Notes: a model not told the origin generated them from the sequence alone. A stretch of 64,000 bases of DNA from Stenotrophomonas sp. ESTM1D_MKCIP4_1 (GCF_003086895.1 NZ_CP026004.1:2578731-2642730); one strand, 5' to 3'. Shown: positions 1-10,770, counted from the stretch's first letter. A program made the numbers and translations.

Positions 1-981
1 GCCGCGGAAGCTGGACTCGGTGTAGTCGTCGGTGCCCAATCGGCCGCGCATCGCACGCGAGGCGTCCGGGGGTACCAGATGGTCCTGCTCGGCATAGATG
101 TTCAACACCGGCAGGGTCACCCTGGACAGGTCCACGGCTTCCTCGCCGATGCGCACCGTGCCCTTCACCAGGCCGTTGCCCTGGTAGAACTGCTTGATGA
201 AGTCACGGAAGGCCTCGCCCGCCAGGTCCGGCGAATCGAAGATCCACTTCTCCATGCGCAGGAAATCCTCAAGCGCAGCCTTGTCGTCGAGGATGTCCAG
301 CAGGCCCACGTACTTCTGCACGTTCAGGCGGAACGGCTTGAGCATCAGGTAACTGGCGTTCATCAGGTCAGCCGGAATGTTGCCCAGCGTGTCCACCAGC
401 AGATCCACGTCCACCTGCCGTGCCCAGTGCGAGAGCATGTTGTCGGCAGTGTGGAAATCGACCGGGGTGACCATGGTGATCAGGTTGTCCAGCTTGTTCC
501 GGCGCAGCGCCGCATAGCACAGGGCGAACACTCCGCCCTGGCAGATGCCCAGCATGTTCACCGGCCCACCGCTGCGCACGCGCAGCGCGTCCACCGCACC
601 GTCGATGTAGCGCAGCAGGTAGTCCTCCAGGGTCTGGAAACGCTCGGAGCGGTCCGGGTAGCCCCAGTCCAGCACGTACACATCCTGGCCCAGCGCGAGC
701 AGCTTCTGCACCAGCGAACGGTCAGCCTGCAGGTCGACCATGTAGGGCCGGTTCACCAGCGCGTAGACGATCAGCAGCGGCGGCTTCCGGGTCGGGGCCT
801 GTTCGCCCACGAAGCGGTACAGCACCACCTTGCCGTCGCGCCAGATTTCCTCGCGGGCAGTGGCGCCATAGTCCACGTCCTCCACCTGCGGCAGCAGCTT
901 CAACCCTTCCATCAGCTTGCGCTGCATGGCCAGGGTTTCCTGCATCAGGTCATCGGCGTTGAAGCCCAGCGGTCCTTTCAT
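1..981 (-). CDS. phaC: Class III poly(3-hydroxyalkanoate) synthase, PhaC subunit (3' end beyond window)
   Basis: PhaC polymerises (R)-3-hydroxyacyl-CoA into polyhydroxyalkanoate at the granule surface. The first 327 codons are visible; the 3' end lies left of base 1. The alpha/beta-hydrolase core shows the PhaC box GICQGG near residue 145, whose cysteine carries the growing chain, and the catalytic aspartate in AEQDHLVP near residue 303. The catalytic histidine should lie off the window. The ATG at 981 follows the phaE stop by three bases, so the two are translationally coupled. The partner PhaE makes this a class III (PhaEC) enzyme, in which PhaC is only about 40 kDa. Identification is firm. 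Confidence 0.93.
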   Translation of the reverse strand, partial: MKGPLGFNADDLMQETLAMQRKLMEGLKLLPQVEDVDYGATAREEIWRDGKVVLYRFVGEQAPTRKPPLLIVYALVNRPYMVDLQADRSLVQKLLALGQDVYVLDWGYPDRSERFQTLEDYLLRYIDGAVDALRVRSGGPVNMLGICQGGVFALCYAALRRNKLDNLITMVTPVDFHTADNMLSHWARQVDVDLLVDTLGNIPADLMNASYLMLKPFRLNVQKYVGLLDILDDKAALEDFLRMEKWIFDSPDLAGEAFRDFIKQFYQGNGLVKGTVRIGEEAVDLSRVTLPVLNIYAEQDHLVPPDASRAMRGRLGTDDYTESSFRG

Positions 982-984
982 CGG

Positions 985-2058
985 TCACGGTTTCCGCGTG
1001 GTGGTGCGGCGCGCGGCGGGCTTCGCCGGCGCCTTCCTGCTGGTGGTGGCTTTCTTTGCTGCGGGTGGGGCAGCCGCGGATTTCTTCGGCGCCCTGCGTG
1101 CGGCAGGCTTCACCTTGGCCGGCGCCGGCTGTGCCACCGGGTCGACCTCGGCGGTGCCGGCCAGTACGGCCACCTGCGCCTGCAGGCGGCGCAGGCTGCG
1201 CTCCAGCTCGGCGATGCGGCGGTGCGCGGCGTCCATCTCGCTGCGGGTGGGCAGGCCGATCCGCTCGCTCACCTGTTCGACCTCGCGCTGCAGGCCGGCA
1301 CGCAGGCGCATCTGTGCGTTGCCCAGCGAGGCATAGACCTGCTGGAACGCCTCCGACAGCGCCACCTTGGCGTAGGCCTCCTCGGCCACCTCGATCCACA
1401 GATCGAACATCGCCCGCGCGCTGGTCAGCTGGCTGCCCGGCTGCTCATGCTCGGCCAGGCGCTTTTCGAACAGATTGAAGGCCTCTTCCAGCGCCTGCTT
1501 GATCTGGTCCACGTAGGCGCGGGAATGCTGCTGGTATTCCTCCTGCGCGCGCAGCAGGGTCTGCCAGCGCGCCTGGTGCTCGCGGCCGGGGCCGAAGGCC
1601 GGGCTCTGCAGCCACGGGCCGGCCTGCACCTGCCACTGCTGCAGCCAGGCCGCGAATTCCGGCAGCGAGGCGCCGGCCTGGGTGCTGCCACGCGCGCCCT
1701 GCAGCATCCACTGCAGCATGCCATCGCCCTGCCCCTGCACGGCTTCACGCCAGGCCTGGGCAACGTCGGCGCTGCTGGCGTCGCGGCCGGCGAAACGCGC
1801 GGCCACTTCCTGCATCGTGCCGTACCAGCTTCCCGCCTGTTCGCGGAAGCGGCGCAGGGCATCTTCCGGAGCGCCCTGCCCCTGTTCCGGCAGCAGCTGC
1901 CCCCACCAGTCGAACAGGCGCTGCCAGCTGCCCGGATCGTCCCCGGCCACGGCGCCCGGCGTCGCCGCATGGCGCAGGGCATCGCCCCAGGCGCCGAAGT
2001 ACTGGCGGGACAGGTTCTCGAAATCGCTGCTGCCGGCGTCATGGGCCGAGCTGGTCAT
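985..2058 (-). CDS. phaE: Class III PHA synthase, PhaE subunit
   Basis: PhaE is the non-catalytic partner that activates PhaC. The 357-residue protein is rich in Trp and Gln (for example SRQYFGAWGD and LFDWWGQLLP near the N-terminus). It has a predicted coiled coil around residues 270-300 and a Lys/Ala/Pro/Arg-rich basic tail over the last 45 residues, resembling the histone-like tails of PHA granule proteins, which may bind DNA or granules. A GGAGG ribosome-binding site lies 6-10 bases before the ATG. It sits between pssA (22-base gap) and phaC (3-base gap), so a pssA-phaE-phaC transcript is likely. The basic tail is the unusual element. Confidence 0.88.
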   Translation of the reverse strand: MTSSAHDAGSSDFENLSRQYFGAWGDALRHAATPGAVAGDDPGSWQRLFDWWGQLLPEQGQGAPEDALRRFREQAGSWYGTMQEVAARFAGRDASSADVAQAWREAVQGQGDGMLQWMLQGARGSTQAGASLPEFAAWLQQWQVQAGPWLQSPAFGPGREHQARWQTLLRAQEEYQQHSRAYVDQIKQALEEAFNLFEKRLAEHEQPGSQLTSARAMFDLWIEVAEEAYAKVALSEAFQQVYASLGNAQMRLRAGLQREVEQVSERIGLPTRSEMDAAHRRIAELERSLRRLQAQVAVLAGTAEVDPVAQPAPAKVKPAARRAPKKSAAAPPAAKKATTSRKAPAKPAARRTTTRKP

Positions 2059-2080
2059 CGCGGGCCTCCGCTGGGCTGGG

Positions 2081-2695
2081 TCATGGCTTGGGAATGTGCA
2101 GGGTCTTGCTGATCATCAGCGACCCGGACAGGGCGAACAGCAGCACCATCGGGTGCAGCTGCCACGGGCCGAGCTGCCACTGCCCGAACCACAGGTTGTG
2201 GCCGATGGCATCGGTGCCCGCCGCGACGGCCAGCACGATCACCAACGCCAGGCTGGTGGGGATGGGCGTACCCTCGAAGTACTTCACCTTGCCCTCTTCA
2301 CCGGCCAGCGCCTCGGCGGTGACGTTGTAGCGGGCCAGGCGGCTGACGCCGCAGCAGACGAAGTAGCTCAGCACCAGCCAGTCCCAGCCGCCCTGCATGC
2401 CGCAGGCGTAGGCCAGCGCCGCCGGGGCCACGCCGAAGGAGATCACATCGGACAGCGAATCAAGCTCGCGGCCGAGGGTGGAACTGGATTTGCGCCAGCG
2501 CGCGATGCGGCCGTCCAGCGCATCGAAGATGAACGCCAGCGGGATCAGCGCCATGCCGAACATCAGGTAGCCGCGCGCGCCGTCCTGCAGGAAGCGCATG
2601 GCGGCGAACACGGCCCCGGTGCCGCAGAAGGCGTTGGCCAAGGTGAACCAGTCCGCCAGTTGGAACTCACGCAGCATCGAGAAATGACGTTTCAT
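2081..2695 (-). CDS. pssA: CDP-diacylglycerol--serine O-phosphatidyltransferase
   Basis: This inner-membrane enzyme makes phosphatidylserine from CDP-diacylglycerol and serine, the first step to phosphatidylethanolamine. The 204-residue protein has the full CDP-alcohol phosphatidyltransferase motif DGx2ARx8Gx3Dx3D, read as DGRIAR, eight residues later G, then D and D (residues 60-80). Several hydrophobic segments surround it. It is the integral-membrane PssA type, not the E. coli phospholipase-D-like type. It is first in the apparent operon with phaE and phaC, linking lipid synthesis and PHA granule genes by position only. The ATG at 2695 is the only start that keeps the complete N-terminal membrane region. 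Confidence 0.9.
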   Translation of the reverse strand: MKRHFSMLREFQLADWFTLANAFCGTGAVFAAMRFLQDGARGYLMFGMALIPLAFIFDALDGRIARWRKSSSTLGRELDSLSDVISFGVAPAALAYACGMQGGWDWLVLSYFVCCGVSRLARYNVTAEALAGEEGKVKYFEGTPIPTSLALVIVLAVAAGTDAIGHNLWFGQWQLGPWQLHPMVLLFALSGSLMISKTLHIPKP

Positions 2696-3046
2696 GGGGT
2701 CTCACGGAGGATCAAGGCAGACAGGGTACCGCGAGCGCCACTGCTGGCGACAGCATGGGCCGAGGCCGGTCTTCACCCATCCGTCACCCCTCATCACCTG
2801 CGGTGAATTTTTCGCCACCCATCTTGACAGCCTAGGGGGGTGGCGCCTGTCGCGGCTTATCCACAAAGTTGCCCACGCGTAATCCACACCCCCTGTGGAC
2901 AACCTGGTCTCATGGACTGCGACGCTGGCCATTTGCTGATCACGACGAAGCGGGGTTTTCCTACTTCCCAAGTGCCGGGCCCGGCGTTATGGTCACCGGC
3001 GGACCCGCCGACGCCACGTCCGATTTCTTCTTCATGGACGTTGTCG
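2696..3046. promoter_or_regulatory. Intergenic region with three DnaA-box-like sites
   Basis: A 351-base gap between divergent pssA and a methyltransferase gene. It carries a perfect TTATCCACA (2857-2865), TAATCCACA with one mismatch (2880-2888), and TGTGGACAA (2893-2901), whose complement TTGTCCACA differs from the box consensus at one or two positions. The three lie within 46 bases. Clustered boxes could bind DnaA for titration or transcription control. No origin genes are nearby, so a replication origin is not claimed. A TTGACA at 2824-2829 has no convincing -10 partner. Confidence 0.5.
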
Positions 3047-3691
3047 ATGCTGGATGCACGCACCCTGGCCGCGCAGTTGCGGCACCCCCACGGCGACGCC
3101 GCGCTGGCCGTGGGCGAATCGATGAACCGCAGCAACCGCGAGCTCAATGGCGCCGCCATCGGCCTGCTGGCGGTCGCGCCGGGCGAACGGGTGCTGGAGA
3201 TCGGTCCTGGCAACGCCGCCTTCGCGCCACAACTGCTGCGGGCCACGGGCAGCCACTACCTGGGCATTGAACTGTCGACGGCGATGGTCGACGCCGGCAA
3301 CCGGCATCTGGCCGATGCCGGCCTGGGCGACCGCGCTGCGGTCCAGCACGGGGATGTGCATGCCCTGCCGGTGGCCGACAGCTCGGTGGACGCCGCGCTG
3401 GCGGTCAACACGCTGTACTTCTGGCCGAATCTGGCCCGCGTGCTGGACGAACTGGCGCGGGTGCTGCGCCGTGGCGGCCGGCTGTGCCTGGCCTTCGGTG
3501 ATGCCGGTTTCATGCGTAGCCTGCCGTTTGCCGCTGATTTCCACCTGCATGAGCTTGACGCCGTGGAACTGGCGTTGCGGGTGTCCGGCTTCAACGTTTC
3601 GGCGTGGCGCAGCCACCGGGAAACCGCTGCCGGCAATGACGGGCAGACGCGCGACAAGCATTTCCACCTGCTGCTGGCGCACCGGTGCTGA
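3047..3691 (+). CDS. Class I SAM-dependent methyltransferase
   Basis: A 214-residue methyltransferase of the Methyltransf_11 type, cytoplasmic, substrate unknown. Motif I is LEIGPGNA near residue 49, followed by an acidic loop (GIELS) and HGDVHALP as motif II/III, then LARVLRRGGRL as the usual post-motif helix. The open frame continues upstream to 2840, but that part is low-complexity and covers the DnaA-box region, so the ATG at 3047 is preferred; a TTG at 3041 is an alternative. It is monocistronic, with GTAG palindromes directly downstream. Ubiquinone/menaquinone-type methyltransferases share the fold, so the substrate cannot be named. Confidence 0.8.
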   Translation: MLDARTLAAQLRHPHGDAALAVGESMNRSNRELNGAAIGLLAVAPGERVLEIGPGNAAFAPQLLRATGSHYLGIELSTAMVDAGNRHLADAGLGDRAAVQHGDVHALPVADSSVDAALAVNTLYFWPNLARVLDELARVLRRGGRLCLAFGDAGFMRSLPFAADFHLHELDAVELALRVSGFNVSAWRSHRETAAGNDGQTRDKHFHLLLAHRC

Positions 3692-3716
3692 TTCCCCTGC
3701 GCACCGGCAGCAATCG

Positions 3717-3780
3717 GTAGTGCCGGCCGCTGGCCGGCAACCTCACCATGCCTGGCAGCCGGCCAGCGGCCGGCTCTACC
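3717..3780. repeat. GTAG-type REP pair (SMAG-like)
   Basis: Two inverted GTAG-headed palindromes face each other: GTAG followed by the stem GCCGGCC/GGCCGGC, about 25 bases, then the mirror copy ending CTAC. This matches the family of short GTAG palindromes known to be abundant in Stenotrophomonas maltophilia. It lies between two convergent genes, where it can act as a transcription barrier or mRNA stabiliser. Confidence 0.85.
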
Positions 3781-3789
3781 CGCATCGTT

Positions 3790-4278
3790 TCAGAGCCGGC
3801 TGAACGACCAGCTCTGCATGCGTCCGTCCTTGTACGGCATCACTCCGTGGAAGGGGCGCGGGTCGGCGTCGAACACCAGCGGCAGGAAGTTGCGGTCGCC
3901 TTCCCACATCGGCAGCGTGTCCAGCTTGTCTACGTCCACCCACTCCAGGGTGCCCTCGTGGTTACCGCCATGCGGGCTGCCTGCAAAGCTGTCGATGACG
4001 AACACGAAGCCGAACCAGTCCTCGCCATGCTTGCCGAAACCCGGCCAGCTGATGGTGCCGCGCAGGCGCATGGCGGTGCAGTCGATGCCGGCTTCCTCGG
4101 CGATCTCGCGGCGCATGCCCGCCGCCACGTCCTCGGTGGGCTCAACCTTGCCACCCAGGCCGTTGTACTTGCCCAGATGATGGTCGCCGGGGCGGGTATT
4201 GCGGTGGATCATCAGCACCTGGCGGCGATCGGGCGAGAGCACATAGCCCAGGGTGGCGACGATCGGGGTGTACGGCAT
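3790..4278 (-). CDS. Nudix hydrolase, MutT/8-oxo-dGTPase-like
   Basis: A 162-residue Nudix hydrolase, expected to cleave a nucleoside diphosphate linked to another moiety; the early HRNTRPGDHHLGKYNGLGG resembles the 8-oxo-dGTP diphosphatases of the MutT/YtkD/MTH1 group. The Nudix box Gx5Ex7REUxEExGU is complete and unbroken (GKVEPTE, then REIAEEAGI, residues 43-66), so Mg2+-dependent catalysis is expected. It is followed by a DUF1249 gene transcribed in the same direction upstream (42 bases apart), a pairing that recalls the nudF-yqiB neighbourhood of E. coli. The exact substrate is inferred from similarity only. Confidence 0.85.
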   Translation of the reverse strand: MPYTPIVATLGYVLSPDRRQVLMIHRNTRPGDHHLGKYNGLGGKVEPTEDVAAGMRREIAEEAGIDCTAMRLRGTISWPGFGKHGEDWFGFVFVIDSFAGSPHGGNHEGTLEWVDVDKLDTLPMWEGDRNFLPLVFDADPRPFHGVMPYKDGRMQSWSFSRL

Positions 4279-4320
4279 GGGGCAGCATCCAGCGGCAGGT
4301 CAGCCGTGGATTATGGCCGA

Positions 4321-4833
4321 TCAGCGCACCAGCGACAGGCGCTGCCCGGCCGGCAGCGCAGCGCTGCCCTCCGGGTCACGGCGCAGGGTAGCCACGCCGT
4401 GGCCGCGTTCGGCCAGGTATTCCAGCCACTTGCCCAGGAAGGTGTTCATCCGCATGCGGTGGCTGATCAGCTCGGCCGGCGGCGGGTACAGGCCCATCGT
4501 GTCCTGCCAGCGGCGGCCCACGTAGCAGTGGGTCGTCTCGGCCTGGCGGGCATCACGGTACAGGCGCACATAGGCCGAGGGATCCGGCTCACCGGTCACC
4601 GGGTCGGCCAGGTCGTAGGTCAGCCGAAGTTCCACGGTGTAGCGGTGGCATTCGATCACGTCCAGGCGCACGTCCAGGCCGTCGCCGACCGAGGAAACGT
4701 AGCTGCCGGCGGTCAGTTCGGCCGGGGCGAAGAGGCGGACCAGATGCCGGTAGTTTTCGGCATAGAGGCCCATCAGCCAGCTGAGCCGGCTCAGGCGGGG
4801 GATGCGTTCGGTGCGGGGCGAGGCTTGGGCCAT
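4321..4833 (-). CDS. DUF1249 (YqiB-family) protein
   Basis: A 170-residue cytoplasmic protein with the layout of E. coli YqiB/DUF1249: an N-terminal WLMGLYAENYRHLVRLF helix, a central beta-rich stretch with ECHRYTVELRLTY and VRLYRDARQAE, and a C-terminal segment FLGKWLEYLAERGHG. Function is unknown in the family; E. coli yqiB sits with the Nudix enzyme nudF and cpdA. Here a Nudix gene lies 42 bases downstream on the same strand, keeping the association. Family membership is good, function open. Confidence 0.8.
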   Translation of the reverse strand: MAQASPRTERIPRLSRLSWLMGLYAENYRHLVRLFAPAELTAGSYVSSVGDGLDVRLDVIECHRYTVELRLTYDLADPVTGEPDPSAYVRLYRDARQAETTHCYVGRRWQDTMGLYPPPAELISHRMRMNTFLGKWLEYLAERGHGVATLRRDPEGSAALPAGQRLSLVR

Positions 4834-4927
4834 GGGTCGATCCTACACGTTGGCCTTACAACGTGGGGGCTGGATCAGCCCGGCCAAGGGGGCAGCGGAG
4901 GGTGGTGCCAGCGGATTCCCTGGCAAC

Positions 4928-4980
4928 CGGCCAGCGGCCGGCTCCACCTGTTCAACGCCGGCCAGCGGCCGGCGCTACCT
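4928..4980. repeat. GTAG-type REP elements, direct pair
   Basis: Two same-orientation copies of the CCGGCCAGCGGCCGGC palindrome, ending CCACC and CTACC (the CTAC being GTAG on the other strand), about 30 bases apart, between the ends of ppsR and the start region of the DUF1249 gene. A degenerate third unit (CGCCGGGCTGGCG) follows at about 4987. Confidence 0.8.
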
Positions 4981-5005
4981 GTCCAACGCCGGGCTGGCGC
5001 ACCCG

Positions 5006-5827
5006 TCAATACATCTCGCGCTGCAGGCCCAGCGTGCCCAGCACCTTGCTGGAAATCTCCTCGATCGAGGTATGGGTGGTGCTCAGGGTCGGTATCCGTT
5101 CCATGCGGAACATCACCTCCGCTGCGGCCACCTCGCGCTTGCAGGTGTCCAGGTTGGCGTAGCGCGAATTCGGCCGGCGCTCCTGGCGGATCTGCTGCAG
5201 GCGGTCCGGGTCGATGGTCAGCCCGAACAGTTTCCGACGATAGTTCCTGAGCCGCGGCGGCAGGCGGTCGCTTTCCAGATCCTCGTCGGTCAGCGGGTAA
5301 TTGGCCGCGCGCACCCCGTAATGCAGGGCCAGGTAGATGCAGGTGGGCGTCTTGCCGGCGCGCGACACCGCCACCAGGATCACGTCGGCATCATCGTAGT
5401 TCACCGCGATGCCGTCATCGTGGGTCAGGGCGAAGTTCATCGCGTTGATGCGGCGATGGTAGGTATCGAAGTCCACCATGCCGTGGGCCTGGCCGACCCG
5501 GGCCAGCCTCGGGCTGGCCAGTTCGCGCTCCAGCGGCTCGATGAACGGCGCGAACACATCCAGCATCAGCGCCCCGCTTTCAGCCAGGATCAGGCTCAGG
5601 CTCTGGTCCACGCAGGAGTTCACCACGATGGGCCGGACCTGGTACCGCTCCCCCGCCGCCTGGATCCGGGCGCAGGCTTCCCGGGCTTTTTCGGGGTCGT
5701 CGATGAACGACATTCGATCAGTGATGAAGCTGAACCCGGTGAACTGCGTGAGCAGGCTATGCCCAATGGTTTCAGCGGTGATACCGGTTCCATCGGAAAC
5801 GTAGAACACCGGACGGATGGTCGACAT
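5006..5827 (-). CDS. ppsR: Phosphoenolpyruvate synthase regulatory protein (kinase/pyrophosphorylase)
   Basis: PpsR is bifunctional: it inactivates PEP synthase by ADP-dependent threonine phosphorylation and reactivates it by phosphate-dependent pyrophosphorylation. The 273-residue length and the opening [18 protein letters not shown] are typical of the DUF299 family. The nucleotide-binding loop [10 protein letters not shown] lies at residues 153-162. It is divergent from ppsA with a 143-base shared promoter region, the usual arrangement, so target and regulator are adjacent. The ATG at 5827 fits the family start. Confidence 0.94.
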   Translation of the reverse strand: MSTIRPVFYVSDGTGITAETIGHSLLTQFTGFSFITDRMSFIDDPEKAREACARIQAAGERYQVRPIVVNSCVDQSLSLILAESGALMLDVFAPFIEPLERELASPRLARVGQAHGMVDFDTYHRRINAMNFALTHDDGIAVNYDDADVILVAVSRAGKTPTCIYLALHYGVRAANYPLTDEDLESDRLPPRLRNYRRKLFGLTIDPDRLQQIRQERRPNSRYANLDTCKREVAAAEVMFRMERIPTLSTTHTSIEEISSKVLGTLGLQREMY

Positions 5828-5970
5828 AGGCGGTTTTCACCCCTCTGAAGCTGAAAATGGTTGCAGCACAAGCTTGTGCCGACGGTACTGCGACCGGCAT
5901 CATATCGGCTTCTTCCTACGGACGCGGCCATTCAGCCCGCCTCGGGCGATGGCCAAACGGAGCATCGCGC
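5828..5970. promoter_or_regulatory. Divergent ppsR/ppsA promoter region
   Basis: A 143-base region between the divergent start codons, with a comparatively AT-rich centre (TGAAGCTGAAAATGGTTG near 5847). It must hold promoters for both genes. No operator could be assigned with confidence. A GGAG motif at about 5959-5962 precedes the ppsA TTG start. Confidence 0.5.
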
Positions 5971-8349
<2,379 letters not shown>

Positions 8350-8407
8350 CGCCATGATGGGCTGACGTCACGTTCATTGGCGCCCGCCCATACTGCAACA
8401 GCATGCA

Positions 8408-8433
8408 CGCCCCGCCTCTGCGGGGCGTTCGTG
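8408..8433 (+). terminator. Probable intrinsic terminator of ppsA
   Basis: Perfect 8-bp stem CGCCCCGC/GCGGGGCG with a CTCT loop (8408-8427), followed by TTCGTGTTT. The T tract is imperfect, so termination strength is uncertain. Confidence 0.65.
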
Positions 8434-8480
8434 TTTCTGCCGTCTGTAAACGCCACGCCCCCAGCTGCATAGGAGACCCC

Positions 8481-9377
8481 ATGATCGCCGCCGCTGCCCC
8501 GTCCGTCCCCGCCGCCACGTCCTGGTTCCACTCGCTCAACTGGGAACGCCTGCTGGAAACCTACGGCGTGCCGCTGCTGTCGGCCATCGTGGTGCTGCTC
8601 ATCGGCGTGTGGATCGCGCGTCGCGTGTCCAATGCCATGCCCCGCGCGACCTCGCGCATGGGGGTGGACCCCATGCTCGGCAGCTTCATGCGCAACGTGG
8701 TGTATGCCGCCGCGCTGGTCATCGTCGTCGTGCTGGCCATCGCCACCCTGGGCGTCCCGATCTCACCGCTACTGGCCGTACTCGGCACCGCGGGTCTGGC
8801 CGTGGGCCTGGCGCTGAAGGATTCGCTGTCCAACATCGCCTCCGGCGTGATGCTGGTGACCCTGCGTCCGTTCCGCGTCGGTGATGTGGTCACCGTGGCC
8901 GGGCAGACCGGCACCGTGCGTGAAGTCCGCATCTTCCAGACTGTCATCACCGGCGCGGACAACCAGCACACCACCATTCCCAATACGCTCATCACCGCCG
9001 CGCCCATCATCAACCTCACCGCCGAGCCGACCCGCCGCGTCGAACTGGTGATCGGCATTGGCTATGACGATGACATCCAGCTCGCACGCGATACGGCACT
9101 GGCGCTGATGAAGGCCGAACCGCGCGTGCTCGCCACCCCGGCACCGGACGTCGTGGTGTACGAGCTGGGTGCGCATGCGATCAACCTCGGCATCCGCTGC
9201 TACGTCAAATCCGCCGATCACTTCGGTACCAAGGTCACCCTGCTGGAACAGCTCAAGCTGGGCTACGACAAGGCCGGCATCAACATTCCGTACCCGCAGC
9301 AGGACATGCACCTGTACCTGCATGGCAAGGATGGCGGCGTGGTCGAGGCCGACGCGTTGGTGCGCGACAGGCCCTGA
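8481..9377 (+). CDS. mscS: Small-conductance mechanosensitive channel (MscS family)
   Basis: An inner-membrane channel that opens on hypo-osmotic shock. The ATG at 8481 is chosen for the AGGAGA site just upstream; it gives 298 residues against 286 in E. coli. Three N-terminal membrane segments are visible (about residues 28-48, 68-88 and 90-120). The pore-lining TM3 is Gly/Ala-rich (LGTAGLAVGLALKDSLSNIA), then the beta domain opens with FRVGDVVTVAGQTGTV and is followed by the alpha/beta cytoplasmic vestibule. The standard short MscS layout is intact. It stands alone between ppsA and a convergent oxidoreductase gene. Confidence 0.9.
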   Translation: MIAAAAPSVPAATSWFHSLNWERLLETYGVPLLSAIVVLLIGVWIARRVSNAMPRATSRMGVDPMLGSFMRNVVYAAALVIVVVLAIATLGVPISPLLAVLGTAGLAVGLALKDSLSNIASGVMLVTLRPFRVGDVVTVAGQTGTVREVRIFQTVITGADNQHTTIPNTLITAAPIINLTAEPTRRVELVIGIGYDDDIQLARDTALALMKAEPRVLATPAPDVVVYELGAHAINLGIRCYVKSADHFGTKVTLLEQLKLGYDKAGINIPYPQQDMHLYLHGKDGGVVEADALVRDRP

Positions 9378-9388
9378 CTTCCAACCGG

Positions 9389-9437
9389 GCGTGCCGACCA
9401 ACGGTCGGCACCTACCTCATCCGATGCTGGCCGGCAA
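9389..9437. repeat. REP-like palindrome between convergent genes
   Basis: GTGCCGACCAACGGTCGGCAC followed by CTACC, then a half-site GCTGGCCGGCAACC. It is a GTAG-family element with a divergent stem sequence, in the short gap between the convergent mscS and the old yellow enzyme gene. Confidence 0.7.
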
Positions 9438-9450
9438 CCACCGACCGACA

Positions 9451-10566
9451 TCAGGCCTCGACGGCTTCTTCCAGCGCCGGGTAATCGGTGAACCCCGCTT
9501 CACCGCCACCGAAGTAGGTGGCGCGATCCGGCGGGTTCAATTCCGCCCCGACGCGCAGCCGCTCGGGCAGATCCGGGTTGGCGATGAACGGCCGACCGAA
9601 ACCGATCAGGTCGGCCCAACCTTCAGCCAGCGCCTGCTCGGCACGCTCGGCGGTGTACTTGCCGGCGTAGATCAGAGTGCCGGGATAGACCATGCGCAGT
9701 GCCTGCTTGAATGCCACCGGCATCACCGGGGCATCTTCCCAGTCAGCCTCGGCGATATGCAGATAGCCCACGCCCAGCTCGCCCAGCAGGTGCGCGGCGG
9801 CCAGGTAGGTCGCCTGCGGCGTGTCATCCACCGCGCCCTGCAGGGTGGTCAGCGGCGCCAGACGTACGCCCACCCGCTGCCCACCTGCAACGTCCACCAC
9901 CGCCTGCACCACCTCGCGCAGGAAGCGCAGGCGGTTCTGCAGCGAGCCACCATAGCCATCGGTGCGCTGGTTCGCCTGCGAATCAATGAACTGATTGATC
10001 AGGTAGCCATTGGCGCCGTGCAGTTCCACGCCATCGAAGCCGGCCGCCAGTGCGTTGCGGGCAGCCTGCGCGTAGTCGGCCACGATGCCCGGAATCTCCG
10101 CTACGGCCAGCGCGCGCGGCATCGAGTGCTGGATCATCTCACCCACGCCCGCTTCCGGGCCCGCACCGGTCGGATCGACGAACACCTTCACGCCGTCGGC
10201 CAGCAGCGCCGACGACGACACCGGTGCCGCGCCGCCCGGCTGCAGCGCCACATGGGACACGCGGCCGACGTGCCACAACTGCGCGAAGATGCGGCCACCG
10301 GCGGCATGCACCGCTTCGGTCACCGTGCGCCAGCCCTGCACCTGCGCCTCGCTGTGGATGCCTGGGGTCCAGGCGTAACCCTGCCCCTGCGGGCTGATCT
10401 GGGTGCCCTCGCTGACGATGAGGCCAGCGCCGGCCCGTTGGGCGTAGTACTGCGCCATCTGCGCGGTGGCGACATTGCCGGTCGCCGCGCGTGAGCGGGT
10501 CATCGGCGGCATCACGATACGGTTCGGCAGGGCGAGCGCGCCCAGGGCATGGGGAGTGAACAACAT
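9451..10566 (-). CDS. Alkene reductase, old yellow enzyme family (NemA-like)
   Basis: A 371-residue FMN-dependent, NAD(P)H-using reductase of electrophilic alkenes, nitro-esters or quinones. Family marks: N-terminal NRIVMPPMTRSRA, the active-site/FMN stretch DGVELHGANGYLINQFID, then RTDGYGGSLQNRLRF and the C-terminal FMN phosphate-binding IGFGRPFIANPDLP. The open frame reaches 10830, but the family N-terminus (MLFTPHALGAL) begins at the ATG at 10566 and the upstream part is repeat DNA. Substrate among OYE enzymes cannot be read from sequence. Confidence 0.9.
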   Translation of the reverse strand: MLFTPHALGALALPNRIVMPPMTRSRAATGNVATAQMAQYYAQRAGAGLIVSEGTQISPQGQGYAWTPGIHSEAQVQGWRTVTEAVHAAGGRIFAQLWHVGRVSHVALQPGGAAPVSSSALLADGVKVFVDPTGAGPEAGVGEMIQHSMPRALAVAEIPGIVADYAQAARNALAAGFDGVELHGANGYLINQFIDSQANQRTDGYGGSLQNRLRFLREVVQAVVDVAGGQRVGVRLAPLTTLQGAVDDTPQATYLAAAHLLGELGVGYLHIAEADWEDAPVMPVAFKQALRMVYPGTLIYAGKYTAERAEQALAEGWADLIGFGRPFIANPDLPERLRVGAELNPPDRATYFGGGEAGFTDYPALEEAVEA

Positions 10567-10636
10567 GGCGCAATTCTCTTGCGGGGGACTGACCGCAAGA
10601 ATGGGGATGCACCGCCGCGCGCAACAGGCGCGCATG

Positions 10637-10769
10637 GGCAAAACAGTTGTGCCGTGAAGGCAAGGATGCAGGCCGCACCAGCGGTGCGCGGTTACAACGT
10701 CGGCTCGATCCGGGCAGCACCCACGATCGGCACCGCCTGGGCAAAACCGTTGCGCCGTGAAGGCAAGGG
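10637..10769. repeat. Direct repeats flanking a scrap of an EcsC gene 3' end
   Basis: Two near-identical stretches, 10637-10664 and 10741-10768 (GGCAAAAC, then GTTG, then GCCGTGAAGGCAAGG with two or three differences), bracket 10692-10742. Read on the minus strand that insert encodes AQAVPIVGAARIEPTL and a stop codon. It joins two separate parts of the neighbouring EcsC-family protein: AQAVPIVGAA, normally about 70 residues before the end, and its C-terminus ARIEPTL. It therefore looks like the remnant of a second copy with an in-frame internal deletion. Confidence 0.7.
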
Positions 10770-10770
10770 G

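Noticed and set aside
79..2112. 677-codon plus-strand frame opposite phaC/phaE
   Set aside because: Antisense shadow of two well-identified genes; the composition is His/Gln/Val-rich, typical of complementary strands of GC-rich genes.
2696..3046. Chromosomal replication origin
   Set aside because: DnaA-like boxes occur, but dnaA, dnaN, gyrB or parAB are not adjacent and no AT-rich unwinding region is seen.
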